From Campylobacter sp. 2014D-0216 (lineage in GTDB: Bacteria > Campylobacterota > Campylobacteria > Campylobacterales > Campylobacteraceae), in assembly GCF_014931215.1 (NCBI RefSeq), contig NZ_CP063089.1, forward strand, positions 868,001 to 932,000: 64,000 bases of DNA, in the 5' to 3' direction. This document shows, piece after piece, positions 29,385 to 37,938 of the stretch. The number at the start of each line of letters is the position of its first letter. The first letter of the stretch is position 1. Below the pieces are notes generated by a model that did no database searches, was not told where the DNA came from, and saw nothing but the letters and a program-made list of their open reading frames with translations. The position numbers were made by a program, and so were the translations under genes.

Positions 29385-31080
29385 AGGAATAGAAATTAAC
29401 TTTACTGATGTCAATTTTCATATCAAAGAATTTCAAAAGGTTTATATACTAGAAAATTGCAAATTGTATTTTTACAGTCCTTTTCATTTGCAAACACAAA
29501 ATGGAAAAGAAGTGAAAAAAAAGGGTGAGTCCGAAGTTTATCTTATAGACGAGGATGAAAAAACTATAGGCATTGATAAAACTTCAGAGCAAAACCAAAT
29601 AAAAACAAGAGAAGAAGCAAGAGATAAAATAATAAAGGATAAAAAAGCATTATTTAGCAACGATGAATATGGAAATAATACAATCAATGCTTATTTTGAT
29701 AAGAAGAATATTAACACGCTAAATGATGCCTATAAAGAAAGAAAAGATAAACCTTTATCAAGAAATACTGAAAATTTTAAAGACTATGATGTATTTTACG
29801 ATGTTTATACAAGTAAAGATAATGATATCAAAAGCTTAAATGAAGAGTTAAAATATAACGATGGCTTTGAAGTAAAAGATGGTATAGCTAAAGTTGAAGC
29901 AGATTTTTTTGATAAATGTCTAAAAGAAAAAAAATATATTTTAATACCAAGATTAGTATCTTTAGATAAAAATGAAACATTACACTTTGATCCTGTGCCT
30001 TTAGAAGATAAGGGCTTTGTAGTGACTGATTTTAGAATGGGAAAAAAGGGAAAGAAAAATATAGATTTAAGCTTTCAAAGAAGCATAGCTAAAATAAAAA
30101 ATCCTAATTTAACTTTGCAAAGTCCTAAAGAATTCCTACAAGCTTTGAATGAAAATAGAGATTTAACAGAAGATGATAAAAAAGAGCAAGCACAAGCTAT
30201 TCAAGAAGCTTGCGAAAAAAAAGCAGATGAGATGACTAAAATCTTGCTTAAAGAGGATAAAAGTTTAAAAGATATTATTACAAATAAGCAAGAATTAAAG
30301 AAAAAAATTAGCAGATTGCAAGATAATCAAAACAAATCACCTAAAGAACTAAGCCTACTAGGTAGACTTGAATTTTTACAAAGAAATCAAGATAAAGCTA
30401 AAAAACATAAAAGCATTATAAAAGATCTTCAAAACCCTCAACAAGCTAGCAATGGCAAGCAAAATGGTGTTAAAAATGCAGATCCTTTAGATATGATGGC
30501 AACAAACAACACCACCCCAAACCAAGAAGAACAAAAAAATGAAAATATCAATTCTAAAGACATAGGAGATGCAGGAGAATATGCTGCTTCTATGCTTTTT
30601 ACTAAAAGATCAACTAGGTATTTATCTAATAGAAGAAAACTAGATGCTAATTTTAACACTCATAGTTTTAATCACGCCATACCTGATTTTTTAGTAACGC
30701 TAAATGATTACCCTACTTTAATAGAGGTCAAAAATGTCAAAGATCAAGCTTTAACAGAACAAATAAGCTTTGAACTAAAACTTGCTAGAGAATATGAACT
30801 TGATTATTTATTTTTATGTAATCATTACACAAAATTAATAGATAATATAACTAATCTAGAGATATTTAATAAAGACAATAAAAACCATAAAGGATCAAGA
30901 AGTGGTTTTATCTACCATAGGCATTTCCACAGGAGTATAAAAACAGTTTTTAAAGAAATGTATCTACATCACATAAAAGGAGCAACACCTAATAAAATCA
31001 TGATAAAAAGATTAAATTTAAATGACCCTGTTCATATAGAAGAGGAATTAAACAAAAACAAACAAATACAAAAAAACTAA
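29377..31080 (+). CDS. Putative T6SS nuclease effector with PD-(D/E)XK-type C-terminus
   Basis: The start is GTG at 29377, inside the end of the preceding immunity gene. The first ~230 residues are an unassigned region and residues ~250-380 are helical and charged. The C-terminal ~170 residues resemble a restriction-endonuclease-fold toxin: 'IPDF' with Asp about 437 and 'LIEVKN' with Glu450-x-Lys452, a PD...ExK pattern. This suggests DNA cleavage in target cells. No PAAR-like domain is visible, so it probably loads through VgrG1 by its N-terminal part. It is flanked on both sides by ankyrin immunity genes. Confidence 0.78.
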   Translation: MNKGIEINFTDVNFHIKEFQKVYILENCKLYFYSPFHLQTQNGKEVKKKGESEVYLIDEDEKTIGIDKTSEQNQIKTREEARDKIIKDKKALFSNDEYGNNTINAYFDKKNINTLNDAYKERKDKPLSRNTENFKDYDVFYDVYTSKDNDIKSLNEELKYNDGFEVKDGIAKVEADFFDKCLKEKKYILIPRLVSLDKNETLHFDPVPLEDKGFVVTDFRMGKKGKKNIDLSFQRSIAKIKNPNLTLQSPKEFLQALNENRDLTEDDKKEQAQAIQEACEKKADEMTKILLKEDKSLKDIITNKQELKKKISRLQDNQNKSPKELSLLGRLEFLQRNQDKAKKHKSIIKDLQNPQQASNGKQNGVKNADPLDMMATNNTTPNQEEQKNENINSKDIGDAGEYAASMLFTKRSTRYLSNRRKLDANFNTHSFNHAIPDFLVTLNDYPTLIEVKNVKDQALTEQISFELKLAREYELDYLFLCNHYTKLIDNITNLEIFNKDNKNHKGSRSGFIYHRHFHRSIKTVFKEMYLHHIKGATPNKIMIKRLNLNDPVHIEEELNKNKQIQKN

Positions 31081-31091
31081 AGGAAAAACAA

Positions 31092-32015
31092 ATGAAAACA
31101 TTAGAAGATATCAAAGCTATGAGTTTTGAAAAAAAAATGCAAATTCAAAAACAATTATTTGATTTTATTAGTAATAATGACTTAGAAAATGTTAAAAATC
31201 TTTTAAAAGATTATCCCATAAAAGAAAGCTTTTATGAGACGCATTTTAAAAAACAAAACAGCAAGGATGAATTATCTTTGTTTGATCCTTGCACAACTAT
31301 AGTAAGAGCTGCATTTACTTGTGGAAATTATGATAATGATTTTTCTATTTTAGATTATTTATTTGATGAGTATGGTTTAAGTTTAAAAGATCCTAAATAT
31401 AATCTTCGCTTTGTAGATATGAAATATATCAAAGAAGCTAATGAAAAATACATCTTAATGAAAGAAGTAGAAGGTGAGCCTAATATTTACAAAAATGCTC
31501 TAATCTACGCATATATACTCAATGCTAAAAACCCAAATTCTCAAATCATACAATATCTAGTCAATCGTGGAGCTAAATTTGAAGTGCATGAAGATGACTT
31601 TGGTAGGACTCCTATGCATTTTTGGGCTAGACGCAATAATTATGAATTATTAGAGCTAGCTATTAAAGGAGGAGCTAATGTAGATACACAAACCCGACTT
31701 ATTCAAGAGAGTGAATACAATGAAACCCTTTTATTTGAAGCTGTAAAAGAACCTGAAACTTATAGGGTTACAAAGCTTTTAATCGAACTAGGAGCTAATG
31801 TAAATTTTGCTACCCCAACCACCCCTTTAGATATCGCAAGAGGATCTAGAAATAAAAAGCTTTTAAAAGATGCAGGAGCAATGACTTCAGCTCAACTTGA
31901 TAAAAAATACAATATATATTGGGATAGTAAAGAGTGTGAAAAAGATAAAAGCTATATGGAGAAATATTGTAAACTTTTAAACGATGCCATAAAAAAGGCT
32001 AAAGAAAGTGAATAA
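31092..32015 (+). CDS. Ankyrin-repeat protein, second immunity paralogue
   Basis: This 307-residue protein starts 11 bases after the nuclease effector. The first ~48 residues and the block around the last two ankyrin repeats ('TQTRLIQESEYNETLLFEAV') match the paralogue at 28425-29384. Residues in the centre and the last ~35 differ. It is followed by a 10-codon relic of an effector start, so it may be an orphan immunity gene from a lost effector rather than the partner of the nuclease before it. Confidence 0.8.
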   Translation: MKTLEDIKAMSFEKKMQIQKQLFDFISNNDLENVKNLLKDYPIKESFYETHFKKQNSKDELSLFDPCTTIVRAAFTCGNYDNDFSILDYLFDEYGLSLKDPKYNLRFVDMKYIKEANEKYILMKEVEGEPNIYKNALIYAYILNAKNPNSQIIQYLVNRGAKFEVHEDDFGRTPMHFWARRNNYELLELAIKGGANVDTQTRLIQESEYNETLLFEAVKEPETYRVTKLLIELGANVNFATPTTPLDIARGSRNKKLLKDAGAMTSAQLDKKYNIYWDSKECEKDKSYMEKYCKLLNDAIKKAKESE

Positions 32016-32040
32016 AGGAATAGAAATTAACTTTAGCTAA
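32008..32040 (+). pseudogene. Relic of the nuclease effector start
   Basis: Ten codons from GTG ('NKGIEINF') copy the start of the effector at 29377, including its overlap with the ankyrin gene stop, and then end in TAA. This is a scar of a second effector of the same type that once followed this immunity gene. Confidence 0.75.
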
Positions 32041-32061
32041 AATAAATCATAAGGAGAGATT

Positions 32062-32523
32062 ATGGAAAATAAAATTTTATTAGATGAAGATACACAAGAA
32101 GTGTTTGATTACTATCTTAAAAATGATAGTTATTTAAAAGGTGCTTTAGATGGTCTAAAAAAATACGAACAAAGAGCTTTTATAAGTTACATCTTAAGTT
32201 ATGAATATAAAAATTTAGTAGAAAATAACAACTTAAAATTTGATAAAAAAGACAAGGTCATTTTACCGTCTAATCTAACCACTATTTTAAACTATGATAA
32301 AAAAAATTTTAATGGGATGATTCTTCGAAATTTTATAAATGATTTGGAATTTGAATTAGAACATATAGAAATGGAACTTTATGATGATCCTGCTGACTTT
32401 GAAGGAGGAGATTATTACAGTGAAGATAGCGAATGTGATGAGGATTATACAGTGGAGGATTGGGTAGAAGATCAAGTAGAAGATATAAAAGATTTTATTG
32501 ATGCTTTGAGAGCTTTTAGATGA
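32062..32523 (+). CDS. Small acidic protein, unknown (153 aa)
   Basis: It is preceded by the clear site AAGGAGAG. The C-terminal third is very acidic ('EGGDYYSEDSECDEDY' followed by more Glu/Asp). It overlaps the next gene by four bases (ATGA). Its position after an effector scar and before a protein linked to a PAAR-like effector allows an immunity, DNA-mimic or chaperone role. No family was recognised. Confidence 0.72.
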   Translation: MENKILLDEDTQEVFDYYLKNDSYLKGALDGLKKYEQRAFISYILSYEYKNLVENNNLKFDKKDKVILPSNLTTILNYDKKNFNGMILRNFINDLEFELEHIEMELYDDPADFEGGDYYSEDSECDEDYTVEDWVEDQVEDIKDFIDALRAFR

Positions 32524-33770
32524 AACAAACATTAAGTGCCAATCAGGTTAGCTTTCATCTTTTATCTAAAAAAACTTTTAGTGATGAAAAATACCTTGAC
32601 GCTTGGAGTTTAAAAGGCAATCGCCTTAATTTACAAGAATGGCTTAGCTTTAAAAAGGCTAATGAAAATAATTTCTATAATAAACATTTAGAAAACACCT
32701 TAAAAGCTATGCAAGAACTTAAAGCTTATTTTAGTGTTGATCAATTTGAAGGTATAAATCTACACAGTGATGATGAATGGTTAAATTTTTTACCTTCAAA
32801 TTATGCTCAAATCTATAATAGATTATGTAGAGATAAAAGCAAGTATATTTTACACCGATACTATCAAAAAGATGATTTAAGTGAAATAGGAACTCTTAAA
32901 AACCACTCTCCTAATTTTCCTTTTTGGGATGAAAAAGGAGAAAATTTTTCTCAAAGCCAAATCAATACTTTTATAGAAAAAGATAATCTAGCGCCCTATT
33001 TTAACAAATACGATGTTTATTTTAACTCATCACTATGCCTTACTTTTAATCTTAATGATGAAAATTTAAATTATCTAGTAAAAAATTATGAAGATAGGCT
33101 TAATTATAGTTTTATCCCAAAAACCCAAGAACAACTTCAAAAAGAGTTAAATTTAAGCAAAGATGAAAAAATCATCTTAGAACTTGAAAATATTTTTTTA
33201 AGTCTTTGTAAAGGCATAAGTGCTGATTATGCCTTTGTGGATTTTTCTTATTTTTTTACAGGGTATGATTATATATTAAATTCTAAAAATAATACTTTAA
33301 AATCTTACCCTATTAGTTATGATGAGTTAATTTACAAAAGAAGCTTTAAAGAGCACATTGAAGAATATGCAAATAATTATTTTTTAAATTATTATTCTAA
33401 AGAACTTTTAAATGAACTTGAAAATCAAGACTTAAATGATAATAGAATAAATCATTATCTTAAAAACTATAATAAAATTCCAAAAAGTGCAGAAGAAGAA
33501 AACATACAAGGTGTGCTTTCTAAGCAAAAAAATGTAAATATCAACTTTGTAAATTTTATAGACTATAAAGACTATGTTTACAACAACAAAGAAGATTTTT
33601 GGAATTTCTCACTAGAAGAAAACTCTATACTTTGGCAAAAATTTCTAAGCAAGGATACTCTAAAACCTTTTCCTTTAAATTTTGATTGTTCTTTGGAAGA
33701 AAAACTTCTTTATGCTAAAGATGAACAATTAGAAAGCATACTTCAAACCCACAAGGCTTTTTATGGCTAA
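32520..33770 (+). CDS. Unknown protein coupled to the PAAR-like effector (416 aa)
   Basis: Its start overlaps the acidic protein by four bases and its end overlaps the PAAR-like effector start by eight, so the three are a tight unit. It has no signal peptide and no membrane segment, and is rich in aromatic residues. The usual place for an effector-loading adaptor is just upstream of the cargo effector, so an adaptor role is a reasonable guess. It does not look like DUF4123 or DUF1795 adaptors to me. Confidence 0.72.
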   Translation: MKQTLSANQVSFHLLSKKTFSDEKYLDAWSLKGNRLNLQEWLSFKKANENNFYNKHLENTLKAMQELKAYFSVDQFEGINLHSDDEWLNFLPSNYAQIYNRLCRDKSKYILHRYYQKDDLSEIGTLKNHSPNFPFWDEKGENFSQSQINTFIEKDNLAPYFNKYDVYFNSSLCLTFNLNDENLNYLVKNYEDRLNYSFIPKTQEQLQKELNLSKDEKIILELENIFLSLCKGISADYAFVDFSYFFTGYDYILNSKNNTLKSYPISYDELIYKRSFKEHIEEYANNYFLNYYSKELLNELENQDLNDNRINHYLKNYNKIPKSAEEENIQGVLSKQKNVNINFVNFIDYKDYVYNNKEDFWNFSLEENSILWQKFLSKDTLKPFPLNFDCSLEEKLLYAKDEQLESILQTHKAFYG

Positions 33771-34704
33771 AAAAAGAAAAATAACTCTTCCTAGAATAGA
33801 AGCTATGAATATAAGTCCTGATACTTCTTGTATGCATCCTATATTAGAAGATAATACTTTATTATGCATACATGGAGGTAAGGTTAATTTAAAAGCAAAG
33901 AACGCTAAAAGAATAAAATCAGATAATGTTCCCATTATGCTTCATAATGAAATACAAGGAGCTAGTATAAGTGGATGTGTAAATCCACCTATAGCAGGAG
34001 GGCCTTGCACTAAAGTAGCTTTAGTATTTGCTCATACTTATTCAAATCATAAAGCAAATCATAAACATTCTGTTTTACAAATGGGTTTAATAGGAGTAAG
34101 CAACAAAGGTTATCCTATACTAGCTATACCTAAGAAAAATAAGATTAAATTTGCTCTAACTAAAATACAAGCTAATTCTCTTGCTAAGATTAAATGGGAC
34201 AAGATAAAATGGAAAGGGATAGGAGGTAAATTAAAAGCAGCACAAAGAAGGAGAGGAGAAAAAAGTAAAGAGAAAGCAAAAATGCTTTTATATTTAGAAA
34301 ATAAAAAAGGTGAGATAAGTGATAAAGAAGTTCATCTTTATAAGTATAATGGAATATGGCCTAAAGATACTCTAAAACCTAGAAGCTCTGATTATATTTG
34401 TGAAAATGGTAAGATTACTCTAAATATCAAACAAAGAGCCATAGAAATAAAAAATACTTTAAACAGGGGATATAATAGTGTTTCTATAGAAACAAAAGAT
34501 AAATTTATCAGATATGATTTAGATGGTAAACCACATTATGAGAAGACATTAAAGAAACTAATTAATACACCTCATAAAGTAGAATATACTAAACATATAA
34601 ACCCTCAAGATCCAACAAAATATAGAATGTCAAAGGGTATAGTAGAACCAATATCTCATAAAGATTTAGATATTGTAGAAAATTATTTAAAAAGGCAAAA
34701 ATAA
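33763..34704 (+). CDS. PAAR-like (DUF4280-type) T6SS effector with C-terminal toxin tip
   Basis: Residues ~20-125 form a PAAR-like domain with 'LLCIHGGKVNL' and 'ISGCVNPPIAGGPCTKVA', related to the internal PAAR-like segment of the lipase effectors. A basic linker follows near 'LKAAQRRRGEKSKEKA', and then a ~150-residue tip containing 'IRYDLDGKPHYEK' and 'NTPHKVEY'. That pattern occurs in polymorphic toxin C-termini, and I infer a nuclease-type toxin without naming the family. The PAAR-like part would cap the VgrG spike. The same PAAR-like segment recurs twice downstream with other tips (35460 and 37072). Confidence 0.8.
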   Translation: MAKKRKITLPRIEAMNISPDTSCMHPILEDNTLLCIHGGKVNLKAKNAKRIKSDNVPIMLHNEIQGASISGCVNPPIAGGPCTKVALVFAHTYSNHKANHKHSVLQMGLIGVSNKGYPILAIPKKNKIKFALTKIQANSLAKIKWDKIKWKGIGGKLKAAQRRRGEKSKEKAKMLLYLENKKGEISDKEVHLYKYNGIWPKDTLKPRSSDYICENGKITLNIKQRAIEIKNTLNRGYNSVSIETKDKFIRYDLDGKPHYEKTLKKLINTPHKVEYTKHINPQDPTKYRMSKGIVEPISHKDLDIVENYLKRQK

Positions 34705-35090
34705 TGAAATTTGAAAATTTAAAACATGGAAGTTTATTTAAAAGAGAATTTTATCTTAAAGATGTAAAAATAGATTTAAGAAATGACTTTTTTGTTTATT
34801 CTATCACAATGAATGAAAAAACTTTAGAAATATTTTTTAAATCAGAGAAAAAAGATATACAAGATTTGCAAATTATTTTTTATGATTATAAGTTGCTGCA
34901 TTCAAAATCATATTGTAAAAATTTTAATCAATTAGAAGCTAATTTTATCGATTTGATAAGAAATAATTGGGATGATATAACAGGCTATATTGAAAAAGAA
35001 GAAGAGATGTTGATAAGTATATATTTTGAGAATGATTTAGAATATATTACTTTAACTTGTAAGTATTTTAATATAGATTTTATAGACTAA
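34704..35090 (+). CDS. Probable immunity protein for the PAAR-like effector (128 aa)
   Basis: Its start overlaps the effector stop by one base (TAATG), the typical effector-immunity arrangement. It is a small protein rich in acidic and aromatic residues without a signal peptide, fitting a cytosolic target such as a nuclease tip. No family was recognised. Confidence 0.72.
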   Translation: MKFENLKHGSLFKREFYLKDVKIDLRNDFFVYSITMNEKTLEIFFKSEKKDIQDLQIIFYDYKLLHSKSYCKNFNQLEANFIDLIRNNWDDITGYIEKEEEMLISIYFENDLEYITLTCKYFNIDFID

Positions 35091-35104
35091 ACAAAGGATA
35101 AACA

Positions 35105-35348
35105 ATAACAAGAGAACAAGCAGAACTAATTATAGAAGAAGAAAAGTTGATTTATGTAACTTGGCATGATTATGATAATACAGCAGGAGAATATCATTTT
35201 ACAACTTGGTTTAATCCTAACAATAACAAATACAAGGCTGCTTATATATTAGAAAAAGAAGAGATGTTGAATTTATAGATATTCTTTTGATAGTGAAAAA
35301 GAAGCCATTGATAAAATGTTACAGATGAATTATGAACAAAAAATATAA
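35105..35348 (+). pseudogene. Broken small immunity-like gene, first copy
   Basis: A frame beginning at ATA (no usual start) reads 'TREQAELIIEEEKLIYVTW' and stops at TAG near 35278. A one-base shift continues it as 'YSFDSEKEAIDKML' to TAA at 35348. Its sequence pattern resembles the following fragment at 35332 ('VALRIIKEENLEVIW'), so both belong to one family. It is repeated at 36717-36960, where the first triplet is ACG instead of ATA. Confidence 0.6.
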
Positions 35349-35761
35349 TGGAAAAGATATTAAAGAATATCTAACAAAAGAAGTAGCACTAAGAATCATC
35401 AAAGAAGAAAATCTAGAAGTGATTTGGTATGATGAAGCACTTAAACCAATACAAGAATATTCCCATTATGCTTCATAATGAAATATAAAGAGCTAGTATA
35501 AGTGGATGTGTAAATCCACCTATAGCAGGAGGACCTTGCACTAAAGTAGCTTTAGTATTTGCTCATACTTATTCAAATCATAAAGTAAATTATAAACATT
35601 CTGTTTTACAAATGGGTTTAATAGGAGTAAGCAACAAAGGTTATCCTATACTAGCTATACCTAAGAAAAATAAGATTAAATTTGCTCTAACTAAAATACA
35701 AGCTAATTCTCTTGCTAAGATTAAATGGGACAAGATAAAATGGAAAGGGATAGGAGGTAAA
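35108..35761. repeat. Direct repeat of immunity relics plus PAAR-like fragment, copy 1
   Basis: This 654-base segment recurs at 36720-37373 with offset 1,612. It ends exactly where the toxin tips diverge (after the 'GIGGK' codons), so it acts as a common header joined to different tips. Confidence 0.88.
35332..35478 (+). pseudogene. Immunity-like gene truncated by fusion to a PAAR-like fragment
   Basis: An ATG start gives 48 residues ('NKKYNGKDIKEYLTKEVAL'). At about 35460 the sequence runs into the middle of the PAAR-like effector gene and stops out of frame. The junction lies inside both genes, so this is a recombination scar. The same junction recurs at 37072. Confidence 0.65.
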
Positions 35762-36071
35762 AACAATCAATCAGTAATTCAAACCCATCATATTGCTACT
35801 GATAAGAATAAAAGATTTACTAAAGAATTTCAAAAAATAACAAAAAAAATATGGTTTGAAATTAGATGGAGATTGGAACAAAGTTAAAATGCCACATCGC
35901 GGAAGACATCCTAATGAATATCATGAATACATTCTTGAAAAAATGAGTAAAATTGATAAAATAGCAAGAGGAGATAAGAATAAATTCTTAAAAGAATTTG
36001 AAAAACTCAAAGAAGAAATAAAAAACAACCCTGCTTTACTTCATAAAGATTACTATAAGGAGAGAAAATAA
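35460..36071 (+). pseudogene. Broken effector remnant: PAAR-like segment plus AHH-type nuclease tip
   Basis: The 5' end is missing and the remaining PAAR-like part carries a TAA where the intact gene has CAA. The frame reopens at 35612 ('MGLIGVSNKGYPILAIPKKN') and leads into a tip with 'IQTHHIATDKNKRF' (His-His at 35786-35791). After a shift in a run of eight A near 35842-35849 it continues as 'LDGDWNKVKMPHRGRHPNEY' to 36071. The HH, 'HRGRHP' and 'YHEYIL' pattern fits the AHH family of HNH/Endo VII nucleases. Seven A would restore the frame of the tip. Without a start and with two breaks, it is probably a silent tip cassette. Confidence 0.75.
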
Positions 36072-36637
36072 TGAGATATTATAAAATGATGTATAACTAC
36101 AATCATAACGATGTGGATAATTGGCACTCTTGTGATCTTGTAGATATAAAAAATAACGATGAATATGCACTTTTAGAATCCAAACCTATTACAAATTGGC
36201 AAACACCTAGTTTTGAAATAGACAAAGATGGAGGAAACATACTAACTGATCTTATACACAATGACTGTGGTTGGCGTATAGTCTCTCCTAAATTTATAAA
36301 TTTAATGCAAGATTTAATCAAAGATTGTGTTCAATATTTAGATGTAGAAATTAAAAATCAAGGAATAAATTATCGCGATTGTAAAATTTTACATGTAATA
36401 AAATCACTTGAAGCTTTGGATTATGAACATTCTGTATATACTTATATGGGTGATAATAATGAATATCTAAGTATCACCAAAGCTGTTTTAAAAAAATCAA
36501 AACTTGATGGAAGTCATATATTTAGAATTAAAGATGATGAAGTGCCTGTTTTTGTATCAGGTGAATTTAGAAAAATAATAAGAGAAAATAATTTGTTAGG
36601 TTTTAGTTTTAGTGAAGTTATGGTATATGAAAATTAA
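36071..36637 (+). CDS. Imm11-type (DUF1629-like) immunity protein for the AHH nuclease tip
   Basis: The 188-residue frame is intact, and its ATG overlaps the tip's stop (TAATG). The C-terminal part reads 'SHIFRIKDDEVPVFVSGEF' and then 'LLGFSFSEV', matching the Imm11/DUF1629 signature as I know it. Such proteins are known neighbours of AHH nuclease toxins. The immunity gene is intact while its toxin is broken, as expected if protection is still selected. Confidence 0.75.
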   Translation: MRYYKMMYNYNHNDVDNWHSCDLVDIKNNDEYALLESKPITNWQTPSFEIDKDGGNILTDLIHNDCGWRIVSPKFINLMQDLIKDCVQYLDVEIKNQGINYRDCKILHVIKSLEALDYEHSVYTYMGDNNEYLSITKAVLKKSKLDGSHIFRIKDDEVPVFVSGEFRKIIRENNLLGFSFSEVMVYEN

Positions 36638-36716
36638 CCATAAGAAAATATTGCAATTATAAACTATATAATTTATTAGGTTTTATCAAACAAATACCAC
36701 AGCAAAGAACAAAAAA

Positions 36717-37090
36717 ACGACAAGAGAACAAGCAGAACTAATTATAGAAGAAGAAAAGTTGATTTATGTAACTTGGCATGATTATGATAATACAGCAGGA
36801 GAATATCATTTTACAACTTGGTTTAATCCTAACAATAACAAATACAAGGCTGCTTATATATTAGAAAAAGAAGAGATGTTGAATTTATAGATATTCTTTT
36901 GATAGTGAAAAAGAAGCCATTGATAAAATGTTACAGATGAATTATGAACAAAAAATATAATGGAAAAGATATTAAAGAATATCTAACAAAAGAAGTAGCA
37001 CTAAGAATCATCAAAGAAGAAAATCTAGAAGTGATTTGGTATGATGAAGCACTTAAACCAATACAAGAATATTCCCATTATGCTTCATAA
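36717..37090 (+). pseudogene. Broken immunity-like genes, second copy
   Basis: Repeat of 35105-35478, with the same internal TAG, the same frame shift and the same fusion to a PAAR-like fragment. Because both copies share the defects, they arose before the duplication. The preceding 36638-36716 is AT-rich spacer without a recognisable feature. Confidence 0.6.
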
Positions 37091-37373
37091 TGAAATATAA
37101 AGAGCTAGTATAAGTGGATGTGTAAATCCACCTATAGCAGGAGGACCTTGCACTAAAGTAGCTTTAGTATTTGCTCATACTTATTCAAATCATAAAGTAA
37201 ATTATAAACATTCTGTTTTACAAATGGGTTTAATAGGAGTAAGCAACAAAGGTTATCCTATACTAGCTATACCTAAGAAAAATAAGATTAAATTTGCTCT
37301 AACTAAAATACAAGCTAATTCTCTTGCTAAGATTAAATGGGACAAGATAAAATGGAAAGGGATAGGAGGTAAA
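36720..37373. repeat. Direct repeat of immunity relics plus PAAR-like fragment, copy 2
   Basis: Partner of 35108-35761. Recombination between the two would swap or delete the AHH tip and its immunity gene. Confidence 0.88.
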
Positions 37374-37935
37374 TTAAAAGCAGCACAAAGAAGAAAACAA
37401 GTAAATAAACAACAAGCATTTTTAAAAGAAGTTCAAGCACAACAAAAAGAAGCTAAAAAAGTTTTAGCAAATATGGAAAAAAGATACAAAAATTAAATGG
37501 CGTTGATAAATTAAGCAATAAACAAAAAAAGGAAATTATGGCGAAGCTAAAATGCATTTGCATTATTTAAATCGAGGCTATAAAAGAATTAGCTTAAACA
37601 AAGCTCAAGGACTTGATGATAAAATTCATCAAGGAATTGATGGAATTTATTATAACCCCAATAAAAATCCAAAATATATCATCGCAGAAGCTAAGTTTGG
37701 AACAAGCAAGTTAAACAAAAAAACCAAACAGATGAGTGATAGTTGGATAACAGAAAAGGATAAAAATAGACTTGGTATTGTAGGGGAAAAACAAGCAAAG
37801 GAAATAAAAAAACTTCTTAAGGAAAATAGCAATGATGAAATCAGAAAAGATTTATTTCATGTTGATGAAAGAGGCAAAGAAACGATTCATTATTTAGATA
37901 AAGATGCAAATAAAATTAAAAAACCTAAAGGATAG
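37072..37935 (+). pseudogene. Broken effector remnant: PAAR-like segment plus PoNe-like nuclease tip
   Basis: The PAAR-like fragment (same TAA as in 35460) leads through 'LKAAQRRKQVNKQQAF' to a tip split over three frames. One extra A in a run near 37476-37481 and another in the run near 37523-37529 would join them. The tip reads 'GEAKMHLHYLNRGYKRI', then 'GIDGIYYNPNKNPKYIIAEA' with Asp at 37639 and EAK at 37687-37695, then 'KQMSDSWI'. This matches the PoNe type of PD-(D/E)XK DNases. The following gene resembles PoNi immunity, supporting the call. Confidence 0.72.
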
Positions 37936-37938
37936 AAA

